The translations under genes were made by a program, and so were the position numbers. Below, in pieces: positions 24,257-35,854 of a DNA stretch of 64,000 bases. The stretch lies in contig NC_079208.1 of NCBI RefSeq assembly GCF_026745355.1, forward strand, positions 24,883,805 through 24,947,804, read 5' to 3'. The DNA is from Beta vulgaris subsp. vulgaris. Taxonomy: Eukaryota; Streptophyta; Magnoliopsida; Caryophyllales; Amaranthaceae. Positions within the stretch are counted from its first letter, which is position 1, and each line of letters starts with the position of its first letter. The notes below the pieces were generated by a model. That model did not search any database. It saw only the letters and a program-made list of their open reading frames with translations, and was not told where the DNA came from.

Positions 24257-25253
24257 TTAATTTCTCTTCCTGATCTTCACAGCAGAAGAGGACAAATCAC
24301 TCTCCATGTCATCATCTCTTCTCCTAATCGAGTCAAACTGAGAAGAGAGGATACCTGTGAGAGAAGGGTCCATCCCCATTTGCTGAATCTGCCTGACAAT
24401 GAAGTTGTCAAAGTGCACGGAGTGGAAAAGAATGCTCAGCTAAAGAATTAAATTCACCCAGACTACCAGTCATCATTCTCAACCAGAAAAGTAGTATCAT
24501 CATTCTTACTAGTGCCGATATCACTAAGACATTAATTATGAAAGCCTTTATGAGCATTCAACTAAGACGCACTTAGCAACTCAGAGGGAAAGTAAACTCT
24601 CAGAGGAGTAGGAGAGAAAAGGGGGAACATACGCTCACCAACTTTGGTCAAGTTTAATAAGAGCCCCTATATCATTAGCAGCTAAAAAGTTTGCTATTGA
24701 ATCAAAATGGAGCAATTCAGTGGGGAGGCGAGGAATTCTTACCCATAAGTCCACCCACTTTATCTCTTCAAGATAACGATAAAAAAAGGCTTCCAAGGCT
24801 AAAGGATGAGAAGATCACCTTGGACATGCCAAGACCTCTCAGTCCACACTAGAAAGACATCATCAGGGTTAGAAAACTTGAGCAACAACCAATGATTACC
24901 CATTTCTAGGTGATCAACTTCACCATTAAGAAACTTCTAATTAGCCTTTGTACGATCCCTAACGGTACATACATCCAGAGGAGCAGATAGCATTTTTGCA
25001 AAATAAACAAGTTATAAACAAATCTTCAATGTCTAACTTGACCTGAGGAAGGTCATCTAGCACAACGGACACAGGGAAAACAGGAGGGGAGGGGGATCAT
25101 GAACATGGGGGGAGTAGGGAGCACAGAGGGTTCAAGGGAAATGGGTTTAGAAGAAACATTCTCATCATTAGGTAATTATTTGCTAGAAGTTTCATAATTT
25201 TTAGGGTTAGGGTTGGCTAAAATCACATCTTTAAAAGAGTGAGACTTTGCCAT
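24257..25253 (-). pseudogene. LINE-1 copy A, ORF1 (DUF4283-type nucleic-acid-binding protein) remnant
   Basis: Starts at an ATG on the minus strand (25253) with MAKSHSFKDVILANPNP, typical of plant L1 ORF1, and ends in a lysine/arginine-rich tail at 24257. Between them, pieces of a DUF4283-like domain can be read in changing frames (for example near 24750-24850, where the FFVWT-like and WVDLWV-like parts fall). Several stops and frameshifts make it non-functional. In intact elements this protein binds the LINE RNA. Confidence 0.65.
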
Positions 25254-25367
25254 AATAAACACCAACGAACTAGTAGAGAATTTAATACTAAACAAAGAGC
25301 ATACTAGGAAAGAAGAAAAAATTCAAGGATGGAGATGTGAAGAGAAATCTTACCAGAATTTGCCTTT

Positions 25368-26605
25368 AGAAAAATTGATAAACAGTCCCAACTATGGGCG
25401 TTCCACCATTTTCAGTCCCAACTATGGGCATTCCGCCATTTTCAGTCCCAACTAAAGATTATTTCTTAGCGGTCCTAACTATGCATCATTTTTGCAAATT
25501 GGTCCCAGCAGGTCAATGACATGCTACAACAGGTAAAACGCATTTTTTTCTCTTTTTTTCCCACAACCTTTTTCTTCTTCCTCCTTCACCTCTTTCTCAC
25601 TCCTCCATCCACCATGTCCTTCTCTCTTCTGCACCCTCCCTCCTTACTGGTTTTGGATTTTTTTTCCTTTCTGGTGTCGGAGTCTGCGGTGGTGCGCTTC
25701 TGCCCCAATTTCTCTCTCCTCGCAGCTTCTTCCCCAATTTGCTCAAATTTACATTGTTGTTTATATCAACCTAATAAAACAAATCCTCCCTGTAGAATAC
25801 TATGAATTTTTTAGAAAAAGAACCTTCACAAATTGGAGGTCAATTAGGTTGCAGGAAGTTGACAGCAAATTATAGAGGCCTCCCAAGATGACTTGGTCCA
25901 CCAACACCCAAGATTTCTATTCATGTTTTGAAAGCCAAAAATACACTCAACAAATTACCTACATCCAGATTTAGAATTCTAGATCAGCTCTTAGGAAATG
26001 CTTATAGGTTATTGACCTCACATGTGGATTCACATACTCATGGACCGAAAATTATCAAATATTAAAATATAACGGACATCAAAACCCTGAATGTTGAAAC
26101 ATATTTCAACAAAGAGAGAACTTAATGGTTTAACGATAAATTTAGGCAGAAGATAAGCATTTTAGAAATTATTTATTTTATGTCCATTTGTAGAATCATC
26201 AAGCTTAGTAATGCTTGTAGGAGGAAGCTCTGAATTTCTAAGAATATAAGATGGTTAATGTTGCAGCCATTGGGTTTTTCCCAGCCATTGGTGTTCCTCG
26301 CTGTGTGCTGGTGGTTCGTATATAGCCAAAGGGGGTGACTGGGGAGGGGTGTGAGGTGGGAAGGGGTGGCAGTGGAAGGGATGGGTGGGAAAGGGAGGGT
26401 GGCATGGGAGGAAGGTGGTTGGAGAGAGAAAAAGGAAGAAGGAAACTTTCTTAAAAAACAAATTAATCGGTCAAACTTGTAACCAGTCAGTTAGGACCAA
26501 TTTTGGCAAAAATGATGCATAGTTAGGACCGCTCAAAAATAATCCTTAGTTGGGTATGAAAATGGCGGAACACCCATAGTTGGGACTGTTCCTATCAATT
26601 TTTCC
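25368..26605. mobile_element. Mutator-like (MULE) element with long inverted repeats, nested in LINE copy A
   Basis: Long terminal inverted repeats (AGAAAAATTGATAAACAGTC against the complement of the right end, GGAAAAATTGATAGGAACAG) continue inwards with CCCAACTATGGG and GTTCC.CCATTTTC, more than 100 bp in all. It is flanked by a perfect 9-bp duplication TTTGCCTTT (25359-25367, 26606-26614), the Mutator hallmark. Length 1238 bp. No transposase is seen. The interior (about 25690-26250) is not repeat-like and could be captured host sequence, but I recognise no gene in it. Confidence 0.88.
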
Positions 26606-27328
26606 TTTGCCTTTTATAGGCAAATATAAATATCAAACTGGATAAATTTGGTCAAATTGGCCACCAGCTATCAAGATTATTAATTCCGATCCATCACATT
26701 AAATGCAAAGGAACCATTAGATTTCCTTACGAACTCCGTTTGCAAAGCTAGATCTATTGAAGTTACTCCTACTGGCATCACTAACAAACTGAAAAAGGGG
26801 GAATGAACACCACTGCAGCACACCATTTCAAATAAAAGAAGAGACCTCTCACTCGCATTAAATACACTGGCCCGAGAAATCCTAGACTCCCAATCTAACT
26901 TAAACTTGAATTCGAGGAAAGAAAAACCCTTAATCCAATTGAAATCTTTTTGTGAGGCTCCATATAAAAGATTATCCGTAATTACACTTAAAGAAAGTAC
27001 TTTATTACTCTACAACACTCTAAATAATGATTTTTTAGCTTCATAGCTATCAAAATTGAATTGGGTGGAGAACCAGAAAAGTACAAATGACACTACTTAG
27101 GGTTACAATTAAAAGCAACCACAAAAGTAGACTTTTACTCTTCAATCAGAGCTTAGTAGAGAAAGCAATTATGAAAAGATTTGCGTGAGGAAGGAGATCA
27201 GGGAGATGAGCTGGAGTAAAATTGAATTGGGGATTTTTTTTCTAGGGTTGGTTTTCTCGGGTTCTCTTTCTCTATCTAACATCTTTCTTTTCTTCTGTAA
27301 TGTTGTTATATCCACATTATTTGTGATT

Positions 27329-28689
27329 GAAATGACATAACATTGCTTTGGTAAAAAAATATTTGGTCAGACCATTGTATTTAGGAAACATTAAAGTTAG
27401 TACAATACGTAAGAAAGCATATTCTTTTTAACAGATATTATCATAGAGGTAGCTTTCTTAATTGCCTGAACTATGTGTGTAATTTGTGTAACTTATACCT
27501 AATCTGATCAAATGCTTGTCTCAGACAAGCCACCGCCTTAATCGTATGCAAGAAAATTTTAATGAAACTTATATTTTGAATCAGATCTATTACATTTCCT
27601 ATACTGCATTATTATTCTTATGAATGCCTAGATAAGTTCAAGAAACTTGAGACTTGACTCTTAGTAAATTCATTCAGCTAAAGCTTAACTGCTTCATAAT
27701 CTACTAACTCAAAATCCTACATTATGCTAAAAACTCATCCAAGGACACCGCATTACTCAGCACCAAATTCCTCGACTCAAATGCATTCTTATTCTTATAA
27801 ATGCCTACATAAGTTTAAAAAACATGGCCAATTGGCCATTAGTAAATTCTGTCAAGGCAAAGCTCAACTCTAATTTCATGATGTACTAACTCAAAATCCT
27901 GCTTTATGCAAAACAAACACTTATTATGTATTTTGGGCGACATTAACATGAATTTGGAGGGTGAATTGCAAAAACAATACCAATGACCCCCTTGATATAA
28001 ACAGAAGTCATGTGTTGTCTCTTCATTCATCTCCTCCACTTGATAATTGGCCACAAAAGAATCCTAGCAATAGAAGTTTCCTGTAGTATAGTTTATTAAG
28101 CAATATGTTTTTTTGTTTCCATTACTCATTGGATTTTTTTTCTCTTTAATGCCTTGTTATAAATTTCACTTTTTTCAAATATCAACCTCGTACAGTTTGT
28201 GTTGGCACATTACATTAATTTGGGAGCGCAAAGTAGGACCATATTCACGAGTCCTAACTTCATAATTACACCGAACATGTTATGTTCAAGGAAGAGTAAT
28301 GTGTTTCTGTAATTTTCTTTTACCTGTTTGTCATAGAGTAGCATGTCAAACGAACTTGTATTGCTCCGGTTATACACCACATCCCACATTCTTATGACTC
28401 ACGCCATCGATGGCCCCCTCGGAATGTGGGCTTGAAGTCAAGAATATGTTGTCTTTTCTATTCCATTTATCAGTGTTTTGATTCCTACATGAGAAAGGGT
28501 TATTATGAGAATTATCAAATTTCAACTGTTTAATTGTAAACTGGACAACATGGATAATTTAGAAAAGAATATGGAGATGTAGAAGTATATATATAGGAGT
28601 GACACTATATAACAAACAAACTTGGGAATGATTTTACTAAAATGTAGTTTAGACATCGCCTTTTATATAACATATACTCCTGACATAAG
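27329..28689. other. Non-coding DNA between the LINE and the Helitron helicase remnant
   Basis: AT-rich and without a recognised gene. It probably includes the 3' part of the Helitron, whose exact 3' end (hairpin plus CTRR) I could not locate. The stretch 28010-28070 resembles 43466-43530. Confidence 0.5.
27603..27910 (+). repeat. Diverged tandem duplication, period about 176 bp
   Basis: Segments from about 27603 and from about 27779 both read CATT.TTATTCTTAT.AATGCCTA.ATAAG, then TTAGTAAATTC, AA.GCT.AACT and TACTAACTCAAAATCCT. Identity is roughly 75-80 percent. Non-coding. Confidence 0.7.
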
Positions 28690-29149
28690 TTCATCTTTAT
28701 ACATCTCTAAATATTTCTTTGTAGACTACATTTTTTGTCATTGTAATATGTCGATCTTCGATTTCTATCCTCAGGATGCATATTTTCAATCCTTTACGTG
28801 CAGTGACTCTTGAGACATTTCTTGTTGATTGTCATTGCAAATAACACTTTTATGGGAAATTGACGCCTCATTAGGTTAAATGGCGAATTCCAATCAGATA
28901 GTGACATTTCCACCCTTGGTATAATTACCAGCTCCTGCCTTTGTACTTGGAATGACAAGTGCTTCTATGAATTTTTGTTGTAATCTTGTGACAATAAGGC
29001 GTGTGTCATTACACAACCTATCTCTTTTGTTGACGTTTCTCAATAATTTTATAGGGAATCCCAGCTTTATGTGTATCTCATGATTTGGTACCCTCGTAAA
29101 CTTAAGGCTATTAAGGAACTCAGTTGGGTACAATGCTTCGAGATTTCTT
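28690..29149 (-). pseudogene. Helitron PIF1-like helicase remnant, C-terminal part
   Basis: The minus strand reads EFLNSLKFTRVPNHEIHIKL, LLRNVNKRDRLCNDTRLIVT and RRQFPIKVLFAMTINK. After a deletion comes RKGLKICI and then TKNVVYKEIF near 28725. These are the conserved last helicase motifs. The segment that should follow AMTINK (SQGQ..., VAVSR) is missing. It joins to 34193 once the LINE is removed. Confidence 0.85.
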
Positions 29150-29344
29150 TTTGGTAAAAATGTAAGAAATATTATTACCAAATAGCAGATACACACCAGC
29201 AACACACAAATAGACAACCAACACAACAAAAACACCCCCAGCAAATCCCAACCCTTACATCAAACAAACTAACTCCCAATAGTTACCAGAACAGCTAAGG
29301 TAAACTCATAACAACAACCAGCAACAATAATGTTATCTAGCTAG

Positions 29345-32300
29345 CTATGCAAACCACAATTGGTCACTGTCCTTCCAAGTGTGACTAAGCTTACTCTTCA
29401 CTCTAATACATATATCTAGCTGAATTTTCTTGATCACCACAGCAGGTCTCCAGACAGCAGCTTCCCAAAGTGAATTATTTATGGCTCTCCAAATATGGTA
29501 CACACTAGCAGCTAAAGAAGCATAAGCTACTTGTTGTTGTACTTTGCTTCTAAACTTTCTCCCCCATTTTCTCCAATGATTATAAATACTTTCTTGCGCA
29601 GACATTCTTAAGTGTAGCCAGTTCATAATCCCCCTGCATACTTCTTGACTAAATTGGCATTGAAAGAATAAGTGAGAACAAGAATCTTGCCCCTGTTGAC
29701 ATAGGAGGCAGGATGCATCCTGACAAATTCCAGCTTGCTGCAGCTTTTCTCTTGTTCTTAGCCTTCCCAGCATAGTTAACCAAGCTATAAATGAGTGTTT
29801 AGGGATATTGATTGGATTCCAGACCCAATGCTTCCACCATACAGTGTCTTGATCTCCCCTGAGCCAATTGTAGCCTTCCTTAACAGTGTAATCTCTGCTG
29901 CCATCCATCCAGAGATTATTGTGATAAGCCACTTTCATTTTATCCTTCATCTTGCAAATTACTTTCCAAGACCAGCTAGCAGATGAGGGAGCCACATAGG
30001 TCCACCAATTCTCATTCTTGATATATATACAATGAACCCATTTAATCCACAGAGTATCCTCCTTTTGAGCAATTTGCCAAGTGTACTTTCCAATTGCTGC
30101 CATATTCCATAGTTTGCAGTCCCTAATTCCCAGCCCACCACTTTTCTTAGGTCTGCAGACCCAGTCCCAACTGACAAGAGGGGCCTTAGTAAGATAGGCC
30201 TTACCCTCCCACAAGAAAGCCCTACAAAGTTGCATAATCTTCTACATCACCCCTTTTGGAATTATGAAGACTTGAGCCCAGTATATGTGGAGGCTAAGTA
30301 GCACTGAATTCACCAGCACATTCCTTCCAGCATAGGATAAGTGCCTAGATGTCCAGCAAAGTAACCTATGTAGAATCCTATCAACAAGGATATCACAATC
30401 AGCAGTAGTTACTCTTTTAGAGGTTATAGGAACCCCTAGATATCTGAAGGGAAAACTATCCTTCTTAAAGCCAGTTACTTGCAACAGTCTGGTTTGAACT
30501 TCTTCACTGATGTTCCCAAAATAGATAGCTGACTTCTCATGACTAGCTTTCAACCCAGAAGCTTGAGAAAAAGAGTTAAGTGCCCTCATCATCAGCATAA
30601 CAGATTTAACCTCTCCTTTACAGAATAGCATTAAATCATCAGCAAAAATAAGGTGGGTAAGCTTGAGATTTTTGCATCTAACATGATACCCAAACCCAAG
30701 TTTACTACTCATCTTCTTCATAATTCTAGTGTAGTACTCCATAATCACCACAAACAAAAGAGGAGAGAGTGGATCCCCCTGTCTCAACCCCTTCTTGCCC
30801 TTAAAAAACCCACATAATCCACCATTTATACTAATGGAATATGAAGGACTAGTGACACAAGTCATGATCCATCTCCTGAATGTCTCAAGAAACTTTAACT
30901 TGGTAAGAAGCTCACCTAAGAAGGCCCAGCTTACAGAATCATAGGCCTTCTTGAGGTTTATCTTCAATGTGCATCTAGATGGTTCACTTTTCCTTTTATA
31001 GTGACTCAAGATATCTTGGCAAATCAAGATATTATGCATGATGCTTCTATTAGCAATAAAAGCACTTTGAGCTTGGTCCACTATCCCAGGTAATACCAGC
31101 TTCAATCTGGAGCATAACATTTTAGATATCACTTTATACAGAACATTGCAACATGCTATGGGACGAAATTGACTCACATCTTCAGGTTGTTCTACTTTAG
31201 GGATTAAACAAAGTGTAGTTGCATTAATCTATTTGAGTAGTTTACCAGTCTGAAAAAAAGTCAAGAACAACATCCATAATCTCCTGTCCCACACAAGGCC
31301 AACTTTCTTTAAAAAAACCACTGGAATAGCCATCTGGCCCTGCTGCTTTCCCTTCATCAATGTCAAAGAGAGCTTCCTTCACATCAGAACCAGTGAAGGG
31401 AGCACATAGATCTTGTTGTTACTGGTTGTTAATTACTTCACCTTCAGCAATAATAGAGTTACTTACTCTATTATTAGCTTCACTTTCAGAGCCTAATAGC
31501 TTTTCATAGTAATTAAGGAAAGAGGCTTCAATATCATCTGAATTTTCTTTCCAACTTCCAGATGTATCCTTTATCCTATATACATGATTTTGCTGTCTTC
31601 TCTTTCTCAGACATGCATGGAAATAAGCAGAATTTTCATCGCCCCCTTTTATCCAATTGGTCTTCACCTTCTGCTTCAAGAGACTAAGTCAAGCCTTTGT
31701 CACTCTATCATACTCTTGCCTAGCCACTTTCTCTTGATTATGCAAATCTGGATCCAAAGGTTGAGAGTAGATAGTCTGTTGAATGTCAGTCAACCTAGTA
31801 AGAGCCACCTGGGCCTCCGTCTCAATATCTGCAAACTTTGCATGATGCAAAGCTTTCAAACATGGTTTCAACCTCTTCAATTTTTTAACCACCTTGTACA
31901 TTGCTACTCCCTGCACATTATCTTGCCAGCTTTCAGCCACAATTCTCAGGAAATCCTCATCATCAGACCACATGTTGCAATATTTAAATTGAGAAGCTTT
32001 GCGAGTCACTGTTGCATCTAATCTTATTACCATAGAGCAATGATCTGAGATGCCCTCAAGGATAATAATTGCATTAGCAGCCCTAAACACATCAAACCAC
32101 TCTGCATTTGCTAGTACTCTGTCAATTTTCGAAAACACCCTACTCTCTCCATCCTGCTTGTTTGACCAAGTGAAGAAAGGTCCACTGGAAGGATGCTCCT
32201 GCAACATACACATTCTTACACAATTTCTGAACCCAGCTACCTCCTCCAAAGTAACTTGAGACCCAATTCTCTCTCCCAAATTCAGAATATTATTAAAGTC

Positions 32301-32714
32301 ACCTAAGACTAACCAAACACCTTTGATATTTTTACTAATCTGCATCAAATCCATCCACAACCTACCTCTCTCCTCAGCATCATTCAACCCATACACCATT
32401 GAAATAGCAAACTGTTTACCAGAATGTTTGTGAATAACCTCACAATGAATGACTTGATCCCAATATATGTACTGGACACAACAAATTAGGATTCCAAATA
32501 AACCATATTCTACCACCAGCATGATGCTGATAATTTGTAATAACAGACCACCCACTCCCAAGATTTGGGAACACTTGTGAAAATTTCCTGCCCTCACCCT
32601 AGTTTCCAGCAACCCAAATAGTCCCAGATGATAGTGATTTAAATACCATTTAACATCACTTTATTTTTGGGAGCTATTAAGGCCTCTAATGTTCCAACAT
32701 CCCACACTATCCAT
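29345..32714 (-). pseudogene. LINE copy B, ORF2 (endonuclease - reverse transcriptase - zf-RVT), nearly intact
   Basis: Starts at ATG 32714 (MDSVGCWNIRGLN, the standard opening). Apurinic-type endonuclease at 31689-32612 (VLGDFNNIL, SDHCSM). Reverse transcriptase at 30242-31177 with FRPIACCNVLYK, GLRQGDPLSPLLF and the LIFADDLMLF active-site box near 30640. The zinc-binding zf-RVT region is in 29345-30235 (CLLCQQGQDSCSHLFFQC). Only a handful of lesions occur: stops near 32663, 31689, 31419 and 30242 and a frameshift near 31255. Motif A reads KINLKKAYD, so the catalytic Asp usually present as KxDxKKAYD is Asn. About 1,120 codons, the usual L1 ORF2 scale, without the RNase H tail seen in copy A. 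Confidence 0.93.
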
Positions 32715-32971
32715 TAGGGGGTTGAGTCATTCCTTCCCCCTGCTCCTTGTTTACATTTTCTGGCTTATCAATCTGTCCTTCCCCTTGCTGTTGAGGGACT
32801 TGCTCCTAATCATCAGCTTGCATCACTACACACCCCCCTCCAGCTTCCTCTTCTATAGCTGAGATATCAACCTTATCTCCTGGTTTCTCAACATTATTCA
32901 CTGTAGCAAGATCTTCAGTCCTAGGAACGTAATGTTTGCCCCTACAGTTCCAGATGGCACAACCTTCTTCT

Positions 32972-34078
32972 TCACCACCCTTGCTTGCTAGGTTTCACTT
33001 TTTTCAGAGCTAGCTCATATTTCTTTTGTCTACATTGCTCCCCTGTATGACCAATACCCTTGCATTCCTCACACTGTATTGGTTTACAATCATATTCAAC
33101 CCTCTGGCTAACTTTGATACCCTTTTCATTAGTAAACCACACTTCATCTGGCATAGGTTTACTAATGTTAACCTCAACCAGCACTCTAGCATACTCCAGT
33201 AAGTCCTTTTGAGCCGTAGCTCTATCAGACCTAATAAGTTTACCTATCAAGCTAGCAATATTATTGAGAGCCACCTGACCCCAATACTTGAGTGGGAGGC
33301 CAGGTAATCGAATCCAGGTAGGCACCATTGTCACTTTCTCCTTCAAGAGGTCTAAATCTGCAGACCATTCCTTCATGATCACCGGCTTATGATCATACAA
33401 AATAGGTCCAGCTTCCATGGCCATCTTCCTACCCTCCACCGTTCGAAACGCACTACAAAAACTCCATTCATTCCCATGGCTATTCTATCAATGCAAACTT
33501 TCCCCCAAACACGTCGAACAAAGCCATTTACAATCCTTATAGGCAACTTCATCCCCAAAATGTAACATACAATCGCAGATTCCCAGAATACAATTTCATC
33601 CTTCACATCCTCCTCCGAAATCACCACATCATCAACAACTTCAGAGTTAACATTAGCATTATTAGGTAAAGTAAGGTCAATACCTTCCTCCCTAATTGTT
33701 TCAAATAGATTCTGGCGCCAAGAGTTGTTATTCGGGTTACCTGGATTGCTGACCAGTTGCTGCATAGGATGAGGTGAAGGATTCACCATATTGTCTGATT
33801 GTGATCTCACCGGAGTTCTAACTGATGAAATCCATGTCTCCAGTCGACTTCTCGCAGCCTCAAAATTCGCTCTATCTAGGTTTGAAGCATTTACATCCGC
33901 AGATGCTACAGAGTCATCATCCTTCTCTTCCTCAGATGACTAGCTTAGAACCGAGCTCTCCAGAACATCATTAATACTCTTCGTTTTCTTCGCATCATTT
34001 GTCGATGGTTTCTTCACTACCTTCACTGGTTGCTTTGTTTTTTTTACCTCCATTTCCTTTTTTCGAACCTTTTGCCAT
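32972..34078 (-). pseudogene. LINE copy B, ORF1 (DUF4283 plus CCHC zinc knuckle)
   Basis: The first ATG is at 34078; the main frame reads through a Lys-rich head (KKPSTNDAKKTKS), one stop near 33940, then an acidic segment and a DUF4283 domain. A frameshift near 33440 separates the two halves (33379-33810 and 32972-33439). The second half holds LPGLPLKYWGQ and the zinc knuckle CEECKGIGHTGEQC (C-x2-C-x6-H-x4-C pattern), then stops after KQGW. In active elements ORF1 is an RNA-binding chaperone. Confidence 0.85.
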
Positions 34079-34192
34079 GGCTCCAGCAGATGCTGAGATT
34101 CAAATCCAGAAAACAATGAGAAAAACGTGCCTAACAGTGAAAGCTAGAGAGAATGCAGACTTTCTCTCTCTAACCCATCATCATAAGATTAC

Positions 34193-35100
34193 ATGCTTCG
34201 AGATTTCTTCCTTTTATCATTGTTCGACACACTTTATCTGCGCTCTTGTACACCATATCCTCTCCTGGAATCATTGCTTGAATTTGTTTGTATATGGTGT
34301 CCACTGTATCATTTTTAGGAGCTATTATAGCTCTTTGTTGGAGGTAGTTTGGATCCATGTGGTTTTAAACTATTGGATCTTCATCACTCTTTATCAATAG
34401 ATCTTTGGGTATTTCTATCTACATAGGTTCCTCCTCATCTTCCTTTGAGTTTGCCTTTATTTTTTCATCTTCTACACATAGCACCCATTTGTAGAAGTTT
34501 GTAAGCTCTCAATTATCCTCGTAATTGTTTGTCTGTCTAGGCCGCATGTTAGTCCTCAAGGTGTAGACAATATATTTTGGCCATATGGTTGTCGATTTGC
34601 TAATCGATTCATCAAATATTTCTTCTCTTCCTCCATTTTGGACAACCGACAATGTTTTCCGAAAATTCCCTCCTAAGACGAGTGTTTTGCCTCCAAATAT
34701 TTATCCTTTGTTGATGGGTTATATAGCTGCATTATATCTCGAATTATGCGGTCTAATGCTTCGAATGTATGCCTATGTACCATTGGGGTCTCATCCCATA
34801 TTATTAGTTTTGTTTGTCGTATGAGTTATGCAAGATCAAATCCTTGCTCAATGTTGCAGCACGAGTCCTCGTTGAGATCAATATCTTGTATCGGGAATGA
34901 GTTGTCCTCCCACCCACTAATAGGAGTGTTGTTTTTCCAGATGATGCCACTGCAAGTACTATGCTGTTTTGAGAGAGTAGCTTTGTCATTAAGGCTCTCC
35001 ATAAATAAGTCTTGTCGGTGCCCCCGCTACCATAAACAAAGAAGAATTGACCTTTGTTATGGTAGACAGCTTCAAGGATGTTATCATACACCTAGTCTGC
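34193..35100 (-). pseudogene. Helitron PIF1-like helicase remnant, N-terminal and central part
   Basis: Contains the Walker A region FFFVYGSGGTDKTYLW (about 35000-35045), in which the usual GKT-preceding glycine is an aspartate (GGTDKT). VLAVASSGK follows, and then the Walker B region with DETPMVHRHTFEALDRI further downstream in another frame (about 34730-34800). YLQQRAIIAPKNDTVD lies next to the LINE insertion point (34300-34350). Broken by stops and frameshifts. Confidence 0.85.
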
Positions 35101-35854
35101 TTAGCATTCAAGCCTTGCTTCAGTTGAATCTTGAGTCATTAATTCAGTGGCATAGGTTAGCTTTTCAAACAATAATTTTTTTCAAGCATCTTGCATTAGG
35201 GCCGCATCTGGTCATGGAATTCCATGGTAGTCTGTGAGGGTTTTGTTTTTGTGTTTTAGATTTGTTCTATTTCGAATGGTGCATAGTTTTAAATTTTCTC
35301 TTTAGTCAAACTTAGGTTTGGAATACCCAGCGTTTGACGTTGCTGGAAGAGGATATCATCTGATAAGTCTTTCCAAAGCCCGTCCCATACATCTTTGGTT
35401 CTGACACTTCATAAAAAAGTAGGATTGTCACAAAAAGATCGTGTAACTATGTGCTAGTACTCTATGTGGTTGCTTGGAAGAGTCCCTCATGCCATTCATT
35501 ATCTCCATCAAGGTGTCTGGGGGCATTGCATGCTGCCTTATATGTGGGGTAGATGATTCCACCCAAAGTTCTGATGTCCTTAAAACATGTTGCCTTTTTC
35601 ACAGTATTGAGAAGCATCCTTAAGTAGTACCTCTATTTAGAGGCAGGGTGTGCAAAGTAAATCCTTCTGATGCGTCTTCCCAGTTCCCGCCTTTTCCATT
35701 TTTTCTTCTCACTCACCCATACCCACTTTGTTAGAAAGTCTACATATGTCAACTCGTGCTTTTCTTCATATTCCTCATTAGCTGTCATCCATTCTATAAG
35801 TCTTGTTTTCTTTGTCCTAAATCTTTTGAGGACGTCATCTAAGTGCTCATGGTC

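Larger units (their letters stand above)
18655..27312 (-). mobile_element. L1-type LINE retrotransposon, degenerate, carrying two nested DNA transposons
   Basis: A 16-bp direct repeat with one mismatch flanks it (CACATTAGTTGTGATT 18639-18654, CACATTATTTGTGATT 27313-27328). On the minus strand the element starts at 27312 and ends in an A tail, seen as a T run on the plus strand after 18652. Removing the CACTA element (19157-20516) and the Mutator-like element (25368-26605) leaves about 6.0 kb, normal for a plant L1. Two decayed open frames follow in order: ORF1 with a DUF4283-type domain, then ORF2 with endonuclease, reverse transcriptase, zinc-binding region and RNase H. Both are broken many times. 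Confidence 0.9.
29150..34192 (-). mobile_element. L1-type LINE copy B, well preserved, inserted in the Helitron helicase
   Basis: Flanked by a perfect 17-bp target duplication ATGCTTCGAGATTTCTT (29133-29149 and 34193-34209). The 5043-bp body carries ORF1 and ORF2 on the minus strand. The ORFs keep long open stretches with few stops, so the copy is much younger than LINE copy A. The 3' end (TTTTTACCAAA on the minus strand) has little A tail. The insertion splits Helitron helicase coding sequence, so the Helitron is older. Confidence 0.94.
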
